DNA of 64,000 nt from Symsagittifera roscoffensis (GCF_963678635.1 NC_087066.1:37524673-37588672), one strand, 5' to 3'; positions 41,636 through 53,688 are shown, counted from the stretch's first letter. Notes: a model not told the origin generated them from the letters alone. Translations and numbers: made by a program.

Positions 41636-44600
41636 TTAATACATTTCGTGGCGATACGAGTCGATTGCTTGGCTGATGTTAGCTTTTTGTAAAAGTATTC
41701 CCATAGCTTTTCTCTTTTTAGTTTCTTCAGGGGCGTGGAAGAATTTCAACAGTGCGGCGTATTCGTGTCGTCGAGGCTTGTAGTCATGAACGAAAAGGAA
41801 GCTCTCCTCTTTCATGTGACTCAGAGCCGATAGTGCTGTTGCCACCCGGTATCTGAAACGAACAGTTCAATCCCAATAATCGAGAAGAGAGTGCATCTGT
41901 TTTGAAAAGTTATGCTTTTGCTTACATTATCCTTTTGCTGACAATAATAGCTTCGCTTTTATGCTCAATATTCCCTATTTTTTTTTAAATTGGCGAAACT
42001 GTTAAGAAAAATTGTTGAAACATTTTTGCTCACAAAAATAGCTTCGCGCCTGTGCTCAGTTTTCACTCGTTTCAGGAAAAAATATATAATTAAAGTATTC
42101 GAAATGCAAATGAACTGATTGTCAATATTTGTTTGATTGAATTGACCTCCCGTCGACGAGAACAAAGTCGGGTGCTATGGGAGAGAAGTGATGCAGCATG
42201 TCAATATATGGTGCGGACGTATACGATGACTCGTCTACTGGCTTGCCCCACAGTTTCACAGGACCCCCCTGCACACAGGCCAGCACCAGTTGTCCAGAGA
42301 GAACAGCACATCTATGGATATAAAATATTAAAAATTCCCCCATCGACAAATCCATGAACTTCTGGCAGTTGAAATCAAAAATCAGCTCATCTATTCTCAC
42401 CAAAATTTACCATCACTTAATACAACTAACGTTTCAACTTGTTATCTTAATAAATGAGGTTGTCAATAAAGCCGCTCTAGGATGTCAGCAGTTAAAACAA
42501 AACTTTTAAATTGAAATTGAGGTTTGCCTCAAAAAACACATAGTAAGGACAGCTAAACAACCACAGTACTTTTCTGCAATCATTTAATTGCATGTCTACA
42601 ACTATTGAGGTTACTCTGTAAAGTAGTAAAACGAAAACATGCAATTTAGTAGTAAAGTTTTATGGCATTGAGAAAAAATTATTGGATCATAAAGCGTACA
42701 CGTAAAGAAACCATCATTGTTTTTGAAAGAATTTCTTTTCTAAAATAAGTATCAGTCACGAAAAATAAGGTTTTGTTTCAAAACCTTATTTTCCGAGGAT
42801 GATACTTATTTTAGAAAAGAATTTCTTAAAAAACATGCAAGATAAGTGACTTACTAGATTTCGAATTTTTTTTCGAACTTAGTTTTAATGTTTAATACAA
42901 AATCTTTCTTTTTGTCGAGATAAACAGTATTAAGTAATGTTTAACTAGATAATACATAATCTTTTTTGTCGGGATAAACAGTGTTAACCAATGCTTAACT
43001 GGATAAATAGGCTAACCAATCAAGTATAGATAAGATAGTACGTTCAAAAAGTTCTCAGAGGCACTTCAACATTTTTTCAATTTTGTAATCATTAACTGAT
43101 GTTAATTCTTCTATTCTTTCCTGGTCTCAAAGTATTGGTAGGAATACTGGTGAAGGAAGTTTTTGTGAAATCAACTTTTTACTTTTCTCTAATATTGGTC
43201 TGACTAGTAAAACGAGGCGGTGCTAACAATAAACGTTTAGGGGATAGTTTTGGATAATAATTTGTTGGTATCTTTATAGTTAAGTAAAACAGTACAAGTT
43301 CAAAATAAACGGAACTCGTGGTATCTTTTTTTAAATAGAAAAGAACGTGCTGAAACCATAAAAAGTAAAATCCTTAAATTATAATTACTTTGTGGTACCA
43401 CAGTTCTTGAAGTTTTCGTTCAGAAAAAAATTGTTTATACGTTGAAATATGAAGTGAAAAAAATTTGCGTTATAAAATGACAAAGAAAAGTTTGATTTTC
43501 ATTGAAATCAATTTCAATTTTTTCTTAAAATAGTCCTTGACTAGCAGTTGTTAACTGTGTGTTGAGAAAAGAACAAACTAAGCATGTTGTATTTTCAACA
43601 TATGTCCGGACCTCATTCAAACTTTTACCCTTGCGAAAGCAAGTGTCTCGTTGAGAATTTATGCTATAAATACTTGTTTTGGCCTTTATTTTTTATTATG
43701 TTTTGTGGTTGAGGGACGAAAAATTAATTTAGATCAAACTGAAGAAGGCTATAGACTTAAAAACTTCAAGAAATCAATTTTCAGTAGCAATTAATGAAAT
43801 GAACCAGGAGCGGATTTAAAGGTTGCGGCTGAACGCCACCCGTCAGGAATTCGAGCACATCTAAAAAAGCCCCCTCTGGTTCTATTCTACGACATCCATT
43901 TTTTGTCGGCCAACCCGAAAAAAGCCAAAGGTGCATTTGGAGCGAATGTACTCTGAAGTTTATGGACACATTTCACTATGAAAAACGCACCTTGTTGGTC
44001 CAAAAAAAGCTCTCCAATTGGTCAAATTATAAAACACATTTCAAAACTTTATCCCCCTTCCGAGAAAACCCCGAATCAGCCGCTGATACAATGAGTTGCG
44101 GATCTTTCTAATTTGCAAAAATGTTTGGCTTGTTGTACTCGACAAAAGTCTCGAAACTCGGCAGTTTTTCAATTATATTGATCTAACATAAACCGAAAGA
44201 GTTTTATGATGAACATGAATGATCTATCAACCCATCGGAAAATTATTTATGGCATCTGATTTTCGGTAGATAGAAGTTACGAAAAACTAAAACATGTCCG
44301 AAAACTAATTTTGAAACAGTAATTTGGGATCCAATTTTTCGGTCGAAACAAAACTTTCATTTGCTTACTGGACTAGAGGATCTTGTGACATTCTGCGACA
44401 CCACTCGGGATTGTTCTCAATTGACAGAATCCTCCGAGCGAACTGCAACGCCCACAAAGTACTTCCTCCACTGCCCCATTCTACATAGGTCATGCAGTTT
44501 GGGTTCAGATCACGTGACTTTTCCAGGTGCTCCCGGAATAAATGCTGGTCGGCTTGGTTCATATGGGGATAATCGGACCGCGTGAAATTTTTTTTTCGGC

Positions 44601-44763
44601 ATTCTTCTTTGGTGATGAAAAAATCATTTGATTGTCTAGTATAAAATAGGACAAACGCTATTTGATCCTTCTGAGAAATTTGAAGCTCTGGACAAGTTGC
44701 AGACACATCTTTGGAAAAGTCGTAATGATATGCTCCCACAATCTGGTGATTTAATTCGCTCAT
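41636..44763 (-). CDS. Class I SAM-dependent methyltransferase-like protein
   Basis: Exons (minus) 44763-44369, 42311-42147 and 41852-41636 sum to 777 nt, 258 residues plus TAA. Donors GTAAGC and GTCAAT and acceptors ending ATAG and TTTCAG match in phase. The SAM-binding motif I is VEWGSGGSTLWAL, with the acidic strand end LSIENNPEW downstream. PDFVLVDGRYRVATAL is the later strand with the VDGR signature, and FLFVHDYKPRRHEY follows. This VEYGSGGST...VDGRFR family is found in many eukaryotes and bacteria; substrate unknown. No signal peptide was seen, so it is probably cytosolic. The ATG lies 13 bases after an AG acceptor (TTTAGTTCAG), suggesting a 5'-UTR intron or trans-splicing. Confidence 0.82.
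42724..42828. repeat. Near-perfect palindrome / hairpin (~50-bp arms)
   Basis: AGAATTTCTTTTCTAAAATAAGTATC ... AATAAGGTTTT, then a loop of a few bases, then AAAACCTTATTTTC ... GATACTTATTTTAGAAAAG. Only a few mismatches sit near the middle of each arm. It lies in the first intron of the methyltransferase gene. It may be a small MITE or a structured RNA segment. Confidence 0.8.
43805..44085. mobile_element. Diverged hAT-like MITE
   Basis: Begins CAGGAGCGGATTTAAAGG and ends GAATCAGCCGCTG, inverted ends of the CAG...CGGATT family, with only traces of the shared interior (AAAAGCC, CATCCATTTTTTGTCGGCCAACC). Flanking 8-mers do not match. It lies in the methyltransferase intron. Confidence 0.55.
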
Positions 44764-45079
44764 AATTTAATTCAAACTGAACTAAATTAAGAAATATATT
44801 TAGTTTATGTGATAATATCAAAACTTTCAACATAACAGATGTTCATTGAACTGAAGAAAATCAGGAGCTATTCAGAAATTTGTTGGCCGACCAATCGTAA
44901 CTTTTTTTAATCTTGCCGTAAAAAAAAAACACATTTTTTTGCCTGAACGTTTAAAAACTGCTTTCTTCCAAAAAAACTGATAGTGGCTCTTAAACTTTGT
45001 GCTAAAATGATAATTTTAGTGTTTGGCCAAAACTCGAACATCGAAATGCCTGAAATTAAGTTTGCCTTTGCGAATATTA

Positions 45080-45304
45080 AAACTAAGGATTTCAACTTAA
45101 TTTTGATGAGCGAGTTAGTACTGGTTGTGGTTGGAGTTTGTCTGGTATTGATTGGCAGTAGATTCCAAAGCACAGAATACAGATTAGAAAGAGGAGCCAC
45201 AAGCCGAGTCGGGTATGTTTCGTAGAAAACATCCACGAGACAGATAGCATCTCTAAGCGCAGATCCAGTTAGATAGTCCGCAACTCGACAAACGAAATAC
45301 GAGT
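45080..45304 (-). CDS. Exon of an unidentified gene
   Basis: A strong acceptor (GCGACTTCTTTTCAG) precedes an open frame reading SYFVCRVADYLTGSALRDAICLVDVFYETYPTRLVAPLSNLYSVLWNLLP. Composition is protein-like, unlike the AT-rich frames around it. The downstream limit is uncertain: GT sites near 45118 (CCA|GTACTAAC) are possible donors, and without splicing the frame runs into low complexity and stops at 44907. It does not join the methyltransferase exon in frame at the sites I tried. Function unknown. Confidence 0.4.
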
Positions 45305-45769
45305 CTGAAAAGAAGTCGCTTTAGATTTGTTTCGATTATTGTTCCGACTTTCTCTACGAAAGTAACGGAATACTTGTGCTCGCGGTGGGTTTTTTTTCAC
45401 AGACAAGTTTCGACTTTTTAACTAGCCATTTTTGACGGAATTTTTTGTATCATTCAAAAAGTATTGTTGTCCTGAGCTTAAATTTGAAAAGATTTTTAAA
45501 GTTATGGGGGTTTAAAGATTGCCATTTTGGCCAATTTGGACAATTAACTCGCGATATATTTTTAAATTAGGCTACATAAGAAAACGATTGGACTTGTAGG
45601 CTTAAATTATAGTAGCATGCCTATAGTACAGGGTGACTGCCGGTATTACAACTCTGGCTTTACAGAATTTTGGAAAGGATCCCCTTTTGGTGTTGCACGA
45701 TCATATATGTCAAGGATCAACCCTATTTTTGTTGTAAAAGCCTCCTCGACTTCAAAAAAACAAATTTGA

Positions 45770-46164
45770 AGACGCCCCCCCCCCCCCCGCTCAGCGCGAT
45801 TCGTACCCCTGCCGACCCAAAGGGTCCTCTCTTTGTACTATTTTGAGATATCAATTTTTAGCTGAAGGGCACTTAAAAATTTCTTAAAGGCGCCTTTGGC
45901 GCCAATATATACTATTTTGATGCGGGAGCGCGCGCCGAAAAGACGGGCTTTTTTGCTAAATTTTTTTTCAAAAAGTGTCTTAAAACGCATTTTTGCCCTG
46001 TTTTTTCAAATTTTTGCGTGAGACGCAAAAAATGCGGCCAAAACTGGACCTTTTCTGCTTTGAGAGAGCTCGAAAAATCAATTTGGTCGACCTAAAAAAA
46101 GGGTTGCCAAATATTTCGAAGATTTTAAAAAATCCCCCACGAGAAAATCCTAGATCCGCCCGTG
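45770..46164 (-). mobile_element. hAT-like MITE
   Basis: Right end GAGAAAATCCTAGATCCGCCCGTG. Interior has GGCGCCTTTGGCGCC, GCGGGAGCGCGCGCC, GGTCGACC and, to the left, CCCCTGCCGACCCAAAGGGTCC as in the copy at 24254. The left TIR beyond the C run is not clear. Confidence 0.7.
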
Positions 46165-46882
46165 CTTGTATGTGGCTTATTACGGAGGAATACATGTGCT
46201 TATTATGACAGAGGGAAGAAAAAAGAGTCTAACAATGTTGAATTTTTTTGCATTTCAATTTACCAAAGACTGTTTGAAACGACATTTGGTTGTTCAAACA
46301 GCAACAAAACATGTCGACATATTTTCCAAACTTTTTCATCTTTGTTTCGAAGTTTTATCATCTGTTTTAAATCAAAAACTTTTACCAGAGTCGCTAAAAC
46401 AGCCGAAACATGTAGGGCTGTGCCTTGCGCGGTGTGTTCAAATGATCAGATCTAATTAGATTTTTTAAATGTAATGAAGCCTTGAGCTCAAAATTAGAAA
46501 AATAATTCAGCAGTGACCGCCTCCCATCAACTCTGGTTGCAAAATGTTTTCCAAAAGATCCTTTTATTGGTATTATTTACCCACATCCAGGTTTTGTCAA
46601 CTAACCCTTGAATTTTTCTTTCGGCCTTCAGCACCAAAACACACTTATTGAGAGTGGTTCAACTATTTATGATCTTTTTTCAAATTTTGTCCCATGGAAC
46701 AGAAAACTTGGCACAAAAAACGCGGGAGTGGGGAGTAGTGGTGAGTAGTAAAGAGAAGAGAGGGGGAGTGAAAAATTTGAAAACACCGACTATTTGAAAA
46801 ATGAAGAGGAACTCGGTATTCAGATGTGTTTTAGTTTTTTTTCTCTTTTTTGTTTTCCCAACAAATTCAGGTACCACAACTA
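46165..46882. other. Intergenic, two overlapping 97-codon frames of no known type
   Basis: 46166-46459 is open in two frames. The second (FTKDCLKRHLVVQTATKHVD...) is the more protein-like but unrecognised and begins inside MITE-flank sequence. A G-rich purine tract lies at 46727-46772 next to the gap. Confidence 0.35.
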
Positions 46883-47082
46883 NNNNNNNNNNNNNNNNNN
46901 NNNNNNNNNNNNNNNNNNNNNNNNNNNNNNNNNNNNNNNNNNNNNNNNNNNNNNNNNNNNNNNNNNNNNNNNNNNNNNNNNNNNNNNNNNNNNNNNNNNN
47001 NNNNNNNNNNNNNNNNNNNNNNNNNNNNNNNNNNNNNNNNNNNNNNNNNNNNNNNNNNNNNNNNNNNNNNNNNNNNNNNNNN
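46883..47082. other. Assembly gap (200 N)
   Basis: Exactly 200 N, so a scaffold gap of nominal length. Any open frame drawn through it is meaningless. Confidence 0.99.
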
Positions 47083-47599
47083 GTTACGGTTACGTTGCAG
47101 CATCCGGTTCAGAAAGGCAAAAATAGCTTTAGAAAATGAACACAAGCGGGATGCGATTTACACACAAAAAAGTGCGCGTTTGAGTGTGCGTTATAAAAAG
47201 TGCGTGTTTGAGTAAGGTACGAATAAAATTGGCAAAACTCTAAAGCGATTTTCGTCTATTGTATTTTCATCTTTTGGTTTTGTCGCAGATGCGCAAAAAT
47301 AACTCCGCGTTTTAATAAATAAAGAAGGAAAAATATTGATGTTCTTAGAAAATTGAAGCTCAGATGCAAAATAAATTGTCGCACTTACGATTAACAGTTT
47401 TCAATTTGACATTCACTGCAAATTCAAAATAAGTTAACCTTATTGAAAATAATTGGAAATAAAAAAAGGTATGAATCATAATCAAGCTTTACTTGAGTCA
47501 TATCAATGCCATACTTGATCATATCAATGCATTTTGGGTGAGGAATGCTTATTTGAAGGTTCAATGGAAACTAGAACGCAAGAAAAACAAAAGTCTGTA

Positions 47600-47865
47600 T
47601 TTATGAGATCGGATCTGGGATTTTCGATGGTATCAAAAATTTTCAAAAATTTGACAAACTCTTTAGTTCGACCAATTTGATTTCTCTCCGAACAAAAAAG
47701 TTTAAGACCTCATTGCGCTATACAAATAAGCGTTGCAGTAAAACTTGCAAAAAATATGCCGTTAAAACTGTTTTGAGCATTTTCGGGAAGTTTCGACGAA
47801 AAAATTTTGCATTTTAGGCGCGCAGCCCTCCGTCTACTTAGTGTACATTGGCGGATAAAAATGTC
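47600..47865 (+). mobile_element. Degenerate hAT-like MITE
   Basis: GATCGGATCTGGGATTTTCGA at the left and ATTGGCGGATAAAA at the right. The middle follows the family order (GTTCGACCAATTTGATTT, GGCGCGCAGCCCTCC) with many changes. No target duplication was found. Confidence 0.5.
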
Positions 47866-50255
47866 CTAAAAAGGTACCGAATGTTATTTCGTGTTGAGTG
47901 CGTCCCCACCGCACTATATTTGCTACTGAGCAGAATCTACGGCTGTTTCATGGATGATGTCCGGATGCCACTGGAGTTTCATGAGAAATAATCGATTCGA
48001 ATGGGTTGAACTTAAAAAGTTTCCGTTTTAATGGGTTGGATCTACTTAACAATCGCCCTCCCTGTGGTATCTACTAAAGAATTGCCACCCTTATAAAAAA
48101 GGCAGTAAATTAGCACTAGACCGTTGTATTTAAAATTTGAATTATGCTGTAATCTGATTGGTGAAAAAAAAAATCGACAACTTAATAATTGCCCCCTTCT
48201 TGAAGGGGGGGGGGGGGGGGCGATTGTCAAAAAGGTCCCATGTGTTATAATTAAATTATAAAAAATTTGAATGGACTGGAAATTCTCCTCCAGAAAATTA
48301 ACCGGATGATAGTGATAGTCAGTTGAACTCCATTATAAAGCCCTCACTAACCAAAATGGATAAAAATCAATTATCTACAGCAAAATACACAGATTTCAGA
48401 TCTGCTGTAATTTTATAGAGTAAAACATCAATTATGTAGTTTTAATTATAGATTCTAATGCATTTTGTTTTGCAAAAATTTTATACTCCATATCTTCATT
48501 AAGATATCATTACCAAAACAATCTAAAACTATTTTTTTTGTATCAAATTTCATGCAAACTGTATGAAGTTCGTATACAGATTAATGACAGATTATCTACA
48601 GATTATATACTGATAATATACAGATTATATACAGACTATAAACAGATTATATACAGACTTTATACAGACTTTATACAAATATATAGATTTTCTCAACACA
48701 CTGGCCAATCAGATAATAAGATTCTTTTGAACTAAAATTATAATGCAGAATTTTCATTTTTTGTACTTTTCATTTTTGAAAATAAGTTGCAGCAAAAACT
48801 AGTAACTTTTTATTAATTTTTCTTATTTTTTAATGATTTGTTCTCAAAAAAACATTGAAGAAGTTTTGCACAAAATTATCTTTTTTTACCGCGGGAACCC
48901 TTAGGTTGCGAAATCTTAGGGTGATCTATTGAAATTTGTAGTGATCTATTGAAATTTGTAAGTAACTTTTTTCATGTAAGTTCAGCTCACAATAACACAA
49001 ACAATTTTTTTTTTCAGATTTACACTTTTTGTGATCTTTTTGAAAAATAAAATCAATAATTTAGCTTTTGAATGGTCAAGTTTAAATTTACTACGACCCC
49101 TATAGTTTTTAGGCAATATGATAATTTCATACAGATCAAATTTTAGACAAACATTTTATAAAAATTAATTACAGATTATGTACAGATTACCAACAAGTTT
49201 TATTGTTTAAAGTTTATTTAATAATTATATGCAGATTATCTACAGATTATACACAGATCTTATTGAATAGAAAAAAACGATTATTTTGGCATTAAAATTC
49301 ATTTGTTTTTGGTGGAAAAAAATAGAATCTATCTGTATAGAGTCGAGTATTGTTCGCAATTTGGTTGTAGATAAATCAATTATCTGCTTACGTTAATTTG
49401 TAAATTTTTCTGTATATAATCCTTTTTCATCCATTTTTGTCACTGCGGTTGGGTTATAATGAATTATAATCTGCATAGTTTTGTTTCCGATTATAGGCGA
49501 AAATTGCAGCATTTACGACATTACTCGTGGCCTACTTGGTTTTTCAATCTACTCACCATTGTACAATTCTTCAAAACTTTGTCCCTCGCAAGGGGCCGAG
49601 GAAGTTACACGACAAAATAGACGAGGTAAAAAAATTATATCTAGAATGTTCCCAAAACTACAACTATGAGAATTTAGACATTTTTGAGCAGTTTACGGGC
49701 GTGAAATTACTTTGCATATTACAAATCTTTCGGTTTGAGCTTTCTGAACGCAAATCAAAGTACTAACTATTTGACACATCTGTATAATTTATGCAATTCA
49801 AAAAAAAATGTGTCATTTTTGTACCAAAAAGTTATCGACTAAACTCAATTTTAGTAGCATTGTTTAATTTGCTTGTCTTATTTGCTATCCTCCTTACCCC
49901 TCATAATTGCGTACCGCACTCTGTAAAAACAGAAAATAATCAATTACATGGATTTTTATAGTCAGTCTCCATAAATTTCAAAAAAAATTGATTATAATCG
50001 ATTAAAAATGGATTGTAATTTAAATATTTTTTGAAACAATAAAAATCATCATAATCGTTTATATATGATTATAATAGACTATTTTTTGAAAAATTGTTTT
50101 CTCAAATTTTATTGACATATAAACCATTATAATGATTTTTAATCCAATATTATTCAACAATTGTGTCATCGCTTCATTCCTTTTTATTTTTGTTTTGTTT
50201 TGTGTGCTTTTCAGTTGGTTACCGAACTAAAAGAAACTGTAATTTTTACTTATAG
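47866..50255. other. AT-rich region with short repeats, no gene
   Basis: Contains a possible short MITE at 48049-48227 (ends ACAATCGCC and GGCGATTGT), the ACAGATTATAT array, and many ATTATAAT words from about 49960. A 20-bp unit GTGATCTATTGAAATTTGTA is duplicated at 48921-48960. The frames at 49481-49766 are not convincing. Confidence 0.4.
48570..48690. repeat. 11-bp-type tandem repeat (ACAGATTATAT)
   Basis: About ten copies of a 10-12-bp unit ACAGATTATAT, with variants ACAGACTTTAT and ACAGATTATCT. Further copies stand apart at 49168-49260. Confidence 0.8.
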
Positions 50256-50618
50256 CAGGGGCGGTTATAGGGGTGGGGGCTGGGGTTTCCCCCTTTGAGA
50301 TATCCATTTTTGGTGCCTAAACACTTTCTAAAGGCACCTTTGGCGCCAATATATATATTAAATTTGAGAGGGGAGAGCGCACCAAAAAAACGTGATATCC
50401 AGATCAAAATTTCCCAAAAATTGTCTAAAAACGCCTTTTTGGCCTGTTTTTTTTTAAATTTTGCCTGCGGCGCAGAAAGTTTGATCAAAATGGGGTCTTT
50501 ATAGTGAGTTAGGAGTGCTGATAAAATCAATTTGGTAAAAAAAGGTCAATAAATATTTCAAAGACCTATTTTTTGAAAACCCGCTCCCCTCCCCGATAAA
50601 GTCCTAGATTCGCCCCTG
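50256..50618 (-). mobile_element. Complete hAT-like MITE with 7-8-bp target duplication
   Basis: Ends CAGGGGCGGTTATAG and CTAGATTCGCCCCTG. CTTATAGC flanks both sides (50249-50256 and 50619-50626; the final C overlaps the left TIR). Interior carries GGCACCTTTGGCGCC, GGGGAGAGCGCACC and TGCGGCGCAGA. It is the clearest full copy of the family. Confidence 0.82.
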
Positions 50619-50639
50619 CTTATAGCTCGAACTGACATT

Positions 50640-51400
50640 AAATTTGATTTTTACTGTATTTTCTTTCAGAATAGCTTAATTATAATCCATTATAGCTGAG
50701 TTTTTTGTGAGACAATTTTTTGATAGAAAAAGGGGTTATAATCTATTATAATAGATTATAAGAGTTTTTCGGAAAAATTATAATCAATTATCATTGATTA
50801 TAGTTTAATACAATGTTCCCAAAAATATTATCATTATAATGGATTATAAATCGTTTAAACATCTAAAATTGGCTACTATAATTTATTATAGTTTTGCTAA
50901 ATTTACGATTACATTTATAATATAATGGATTATTTTCTCCTTTTACTGAGCGCGGGTAACCCCTCTTCTCATTTTAAAACCCACACTTACCTCCTCCCCT
51001 TCAATTTAAATGAGAGGTATGTAAGTGGCTGGTGAGGGGAGGAAAAAGCGTCGGCGTAGCTTATTCAAAACGTCGATAACTTTCTCGACGTGAAAAAAAA
51101 GAGCCCAACAAAGACTTTCACGCAACGTTTAAAACATATAAAAAGTTTTGACCAAGTTGCATTTCTCAGGTCAAATCCCTGATGCGGACATTGGTCAAAT
51201 GTGCGGCAGGCGCGAATCCGGCAATGCATTAGAGAACTTTTTTAGGATACTAAGAAACTTCCAACAAATAGGGAAAATTTGAGGAGAGAAAAAAACAACC
51301 AAAGTAAACTTCACTTTAAATAAACAACAGCCAAGTTTTGAAAAAATGGTGGGCAGTGGGCGGAAGCAGCTTTTCGAAACACTTTGAAAACTGGTTTTAA
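50640..51400. other. AT-palindrome-rich stretch, no gene
   Basis: Dense copies of TTATAAT(C/G)(G/A)ATTATAA words to about 50930, then unassigned sequence. A 69-codon minus frame at 51195-51404 is unrecognised. Confidence 0.4.
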
Positions 51401-51599
51401 ACACTTAGCGAGAGTATTTTGTGAAAGCAGGTCAAGTCTATTTTCTTAAAAATGCCAGAATAAAACTAGAAAAAAAAACACAATTAGAGTGTCCATTATA
51501 GTGGTTGCTGTAGCGTGCCGAGGGTGGGGAGGGGAGCGGGGGCTTTCGCCTCCCTCTTCCCCTCAATTCTTGTTGCCAAACTTTGCCGTAGAGTCCCCA

Positions 51600-51912
51600 C
51601 TTTGGTATAACTTTACGACATCCATTTTTGGCTGACCAACCTCAAAAAGTTTCTAAAGGTGTCTTCGGCGCCAATATAGCTAATTTGGCGGGGGGAGCGC
51701 GCGCAGAAAATACGGATTTTTTTGTCAAAATACTCCAAAAAGCGCCCAAAACTGCAGTGTTTTAGCCGGTTTTTGACACACTTGCATGCGGCGCAAAAGT
51801 TTCGACAAAATAGGGTCCTCAAAGTGTTTTTGCAGTACTGGTCGACCCTAAAAAAGGTCCGAAAGTTCAAACTTCTTCAAAAAATAGACCCAACCCCCCC
51901 CCCCCCAGAAAA
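51600..51912 (-). mobile_element. hAT-family MITE, reverse copy in array unit 1
   Basis: CATCCATTTTTGGCTGACCAACC, GTCTTCGGCGCC, GGGGGGAGCGCGCGCAG, CATGCGGCGCAAAAG and GGTCGACCC are present in family order. The right TIR has been replaced by AGAAAAATTTCTGCGCATGCC. Confidence 0.6.
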
Positions 51913-53294
51913 ATTTCTGCGCATGCCACTGAGTGCACTGAGTGGCTGTAATCTGATTGAAAATGACTTTGTCGCTCAATAAGTACTGGCATTAGGGTTC
52001 ATTTTCAAGTAAATTTTTTTCATTTTTTTAAACGATTTTAGAGAAACTCATAAAATAATCGACTATTACTGCATGGAGTTTCGGTGCGGGTAATCTTTAA
52101 TCCAACAGACGCTTTTTTAGTGATTTACAAAGAAACCTTTCAGTTTTCAAGATGTTATAATTAGCCAAAAAATCTTCAAGCATTAGATCTACAACTCGAA
52201 AAAGAAAAAAACCGAAAAAAAATTTCCTATTTCTGAGGGAAAAAGCGGAGAAAAACTGACACCTCTTTAAAACTTGAAAAGGAAACGTAGAAAAAAAGTG
52301 AAGAAAAGCTGAAAACTGGATAAAAATTTAAAAAGCAAATGTAGAAAGTTGAAATGTAGTGAATTCGTGTAGTGTAGATAGTTTCTTAAAAGATTCCGCA
52401 ACCCTTTGTTGCATTTAGTTTTATTTTGGTTTTTCTTTCAAGCTTTCTACAAACTTGAAACAGTCTGGACAGTTTTCCTTCAAATTTCTTCTTTTATTTG
52501 TATTGACTTCTTCACTGTTGAACGAGCTTAGCGAATTTTAGTTCCTCGCATTTTTGTTTCTTTTGAACTGTTGTTTATTTATTTTATCTTATTTTCATGA
52601 TAGGCACAACTGAAATTAAAAGCTCTCATTAGGTCTCCAATAATAATTTTTCAGGTTTAATCTATTGTAATTTCAAAGCTTTTTTGTTCGCATACTTTTT
52701 TTGTTTCATGTTTTTTCTATCCATACGAAACATGAATTCTGTATACTTTCATGTTAGAAGCTCATGGTATGTTTTCCGCGCTGTTTTTTGTATCGAGTAG
52801 TGACAAAACCAGAACTAACATTAACCGACAGTTTTGTGGAAAAAAAGGAATTTGAAATAATTCAACAAGTCCCATCTATTTCCATTGATGGCTACGCTAC
52901 CTAGTAGCTGATAGTTTGAGAATTATGGGTGTTAGTTTTGTAAAAATTAGAGGAATATATAGCTCAAAATGCGATTTCTTGTAATTCCTGGGTTGCTGCT
53001 ATAGTTGAATCGAAATTTTTTCTAAAAAAAATTGTTGTTCAAAAAATTTGAAGATATCTTCATTTCTTAATAAACAAAGGTTGGTTTGATTTTCAAAAAA
53101 CTGTTTTTCAAAAGGTAGTTATAATTGATTATAAAGAATTATAATCGGATAAAAACGTCTCATCAAAATTAACCGATTATAATTGACTAACATCGATCAA
53201 AATGTTCCTAAGATTTAGTATAGTTTCGTTTTGAAAGCAAGAGACTATAATCGATTTTTAATTGATTATAATCGATTCTTTTTATATGATAGAT

Positions 53295-53688
53295 CAGGCG
53301 CGGATCTAGGAATTTCTCAAGGGGGGAAAGCGGAGTTTCAAAAAAATTTTGAACAATTTGACGAAACATTTTTTAAGTAAGGTCGACCAAAGAAATTATC
53401 TGAGCTCTCCCAAACCACTATGAAGACCATAATTTGATAAATTTTTCTGCGCCGCAATTTTTGAAAAAAAGGCCAAAGAAATGCGTGTTAGGCACTTTTT
53501 GAAAAACTTCGACAAAAAAAATGCGGTTTTTTGGCGCCGGCTACCCACTCAAAATTAGTATAGATTGGCGCCGACAGCGCCTTTAGAAAAGTTTCTAGGG
53601 ATATCTCAAAATAGTTTAAAGAGGGGACCTTCAGGGTCGGCAGGGGGTCAAATCCCTGAGGCGGTGGCCCTGCTTAAATCCGCTAATG
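53295..53688 (+). mobile_element. hAT-like MITE in array unit 1, 8-bp target duplication
   Basis: Begins CAGGCGCGGATCTAGG and ends AAATCCGCTAATG. Flanks TGATAGAT (53287-53294) and TGTTAGAT (53689-53696) agree at 7 of 8. The same site is occupied in every later unit, so insertion preceded amplification. Confidence 0.72.

Noticed and set aside
46794-47215. Open frames crossing the N gap
   Set aside because: Half of each is undefined sequence.
48049-48227. Short MITE with ACAATCGCC/GGCGATTGT ends
   Set aside because: The inverted ends are only nine bases and flanks do not match; noted in the region entry but not called.
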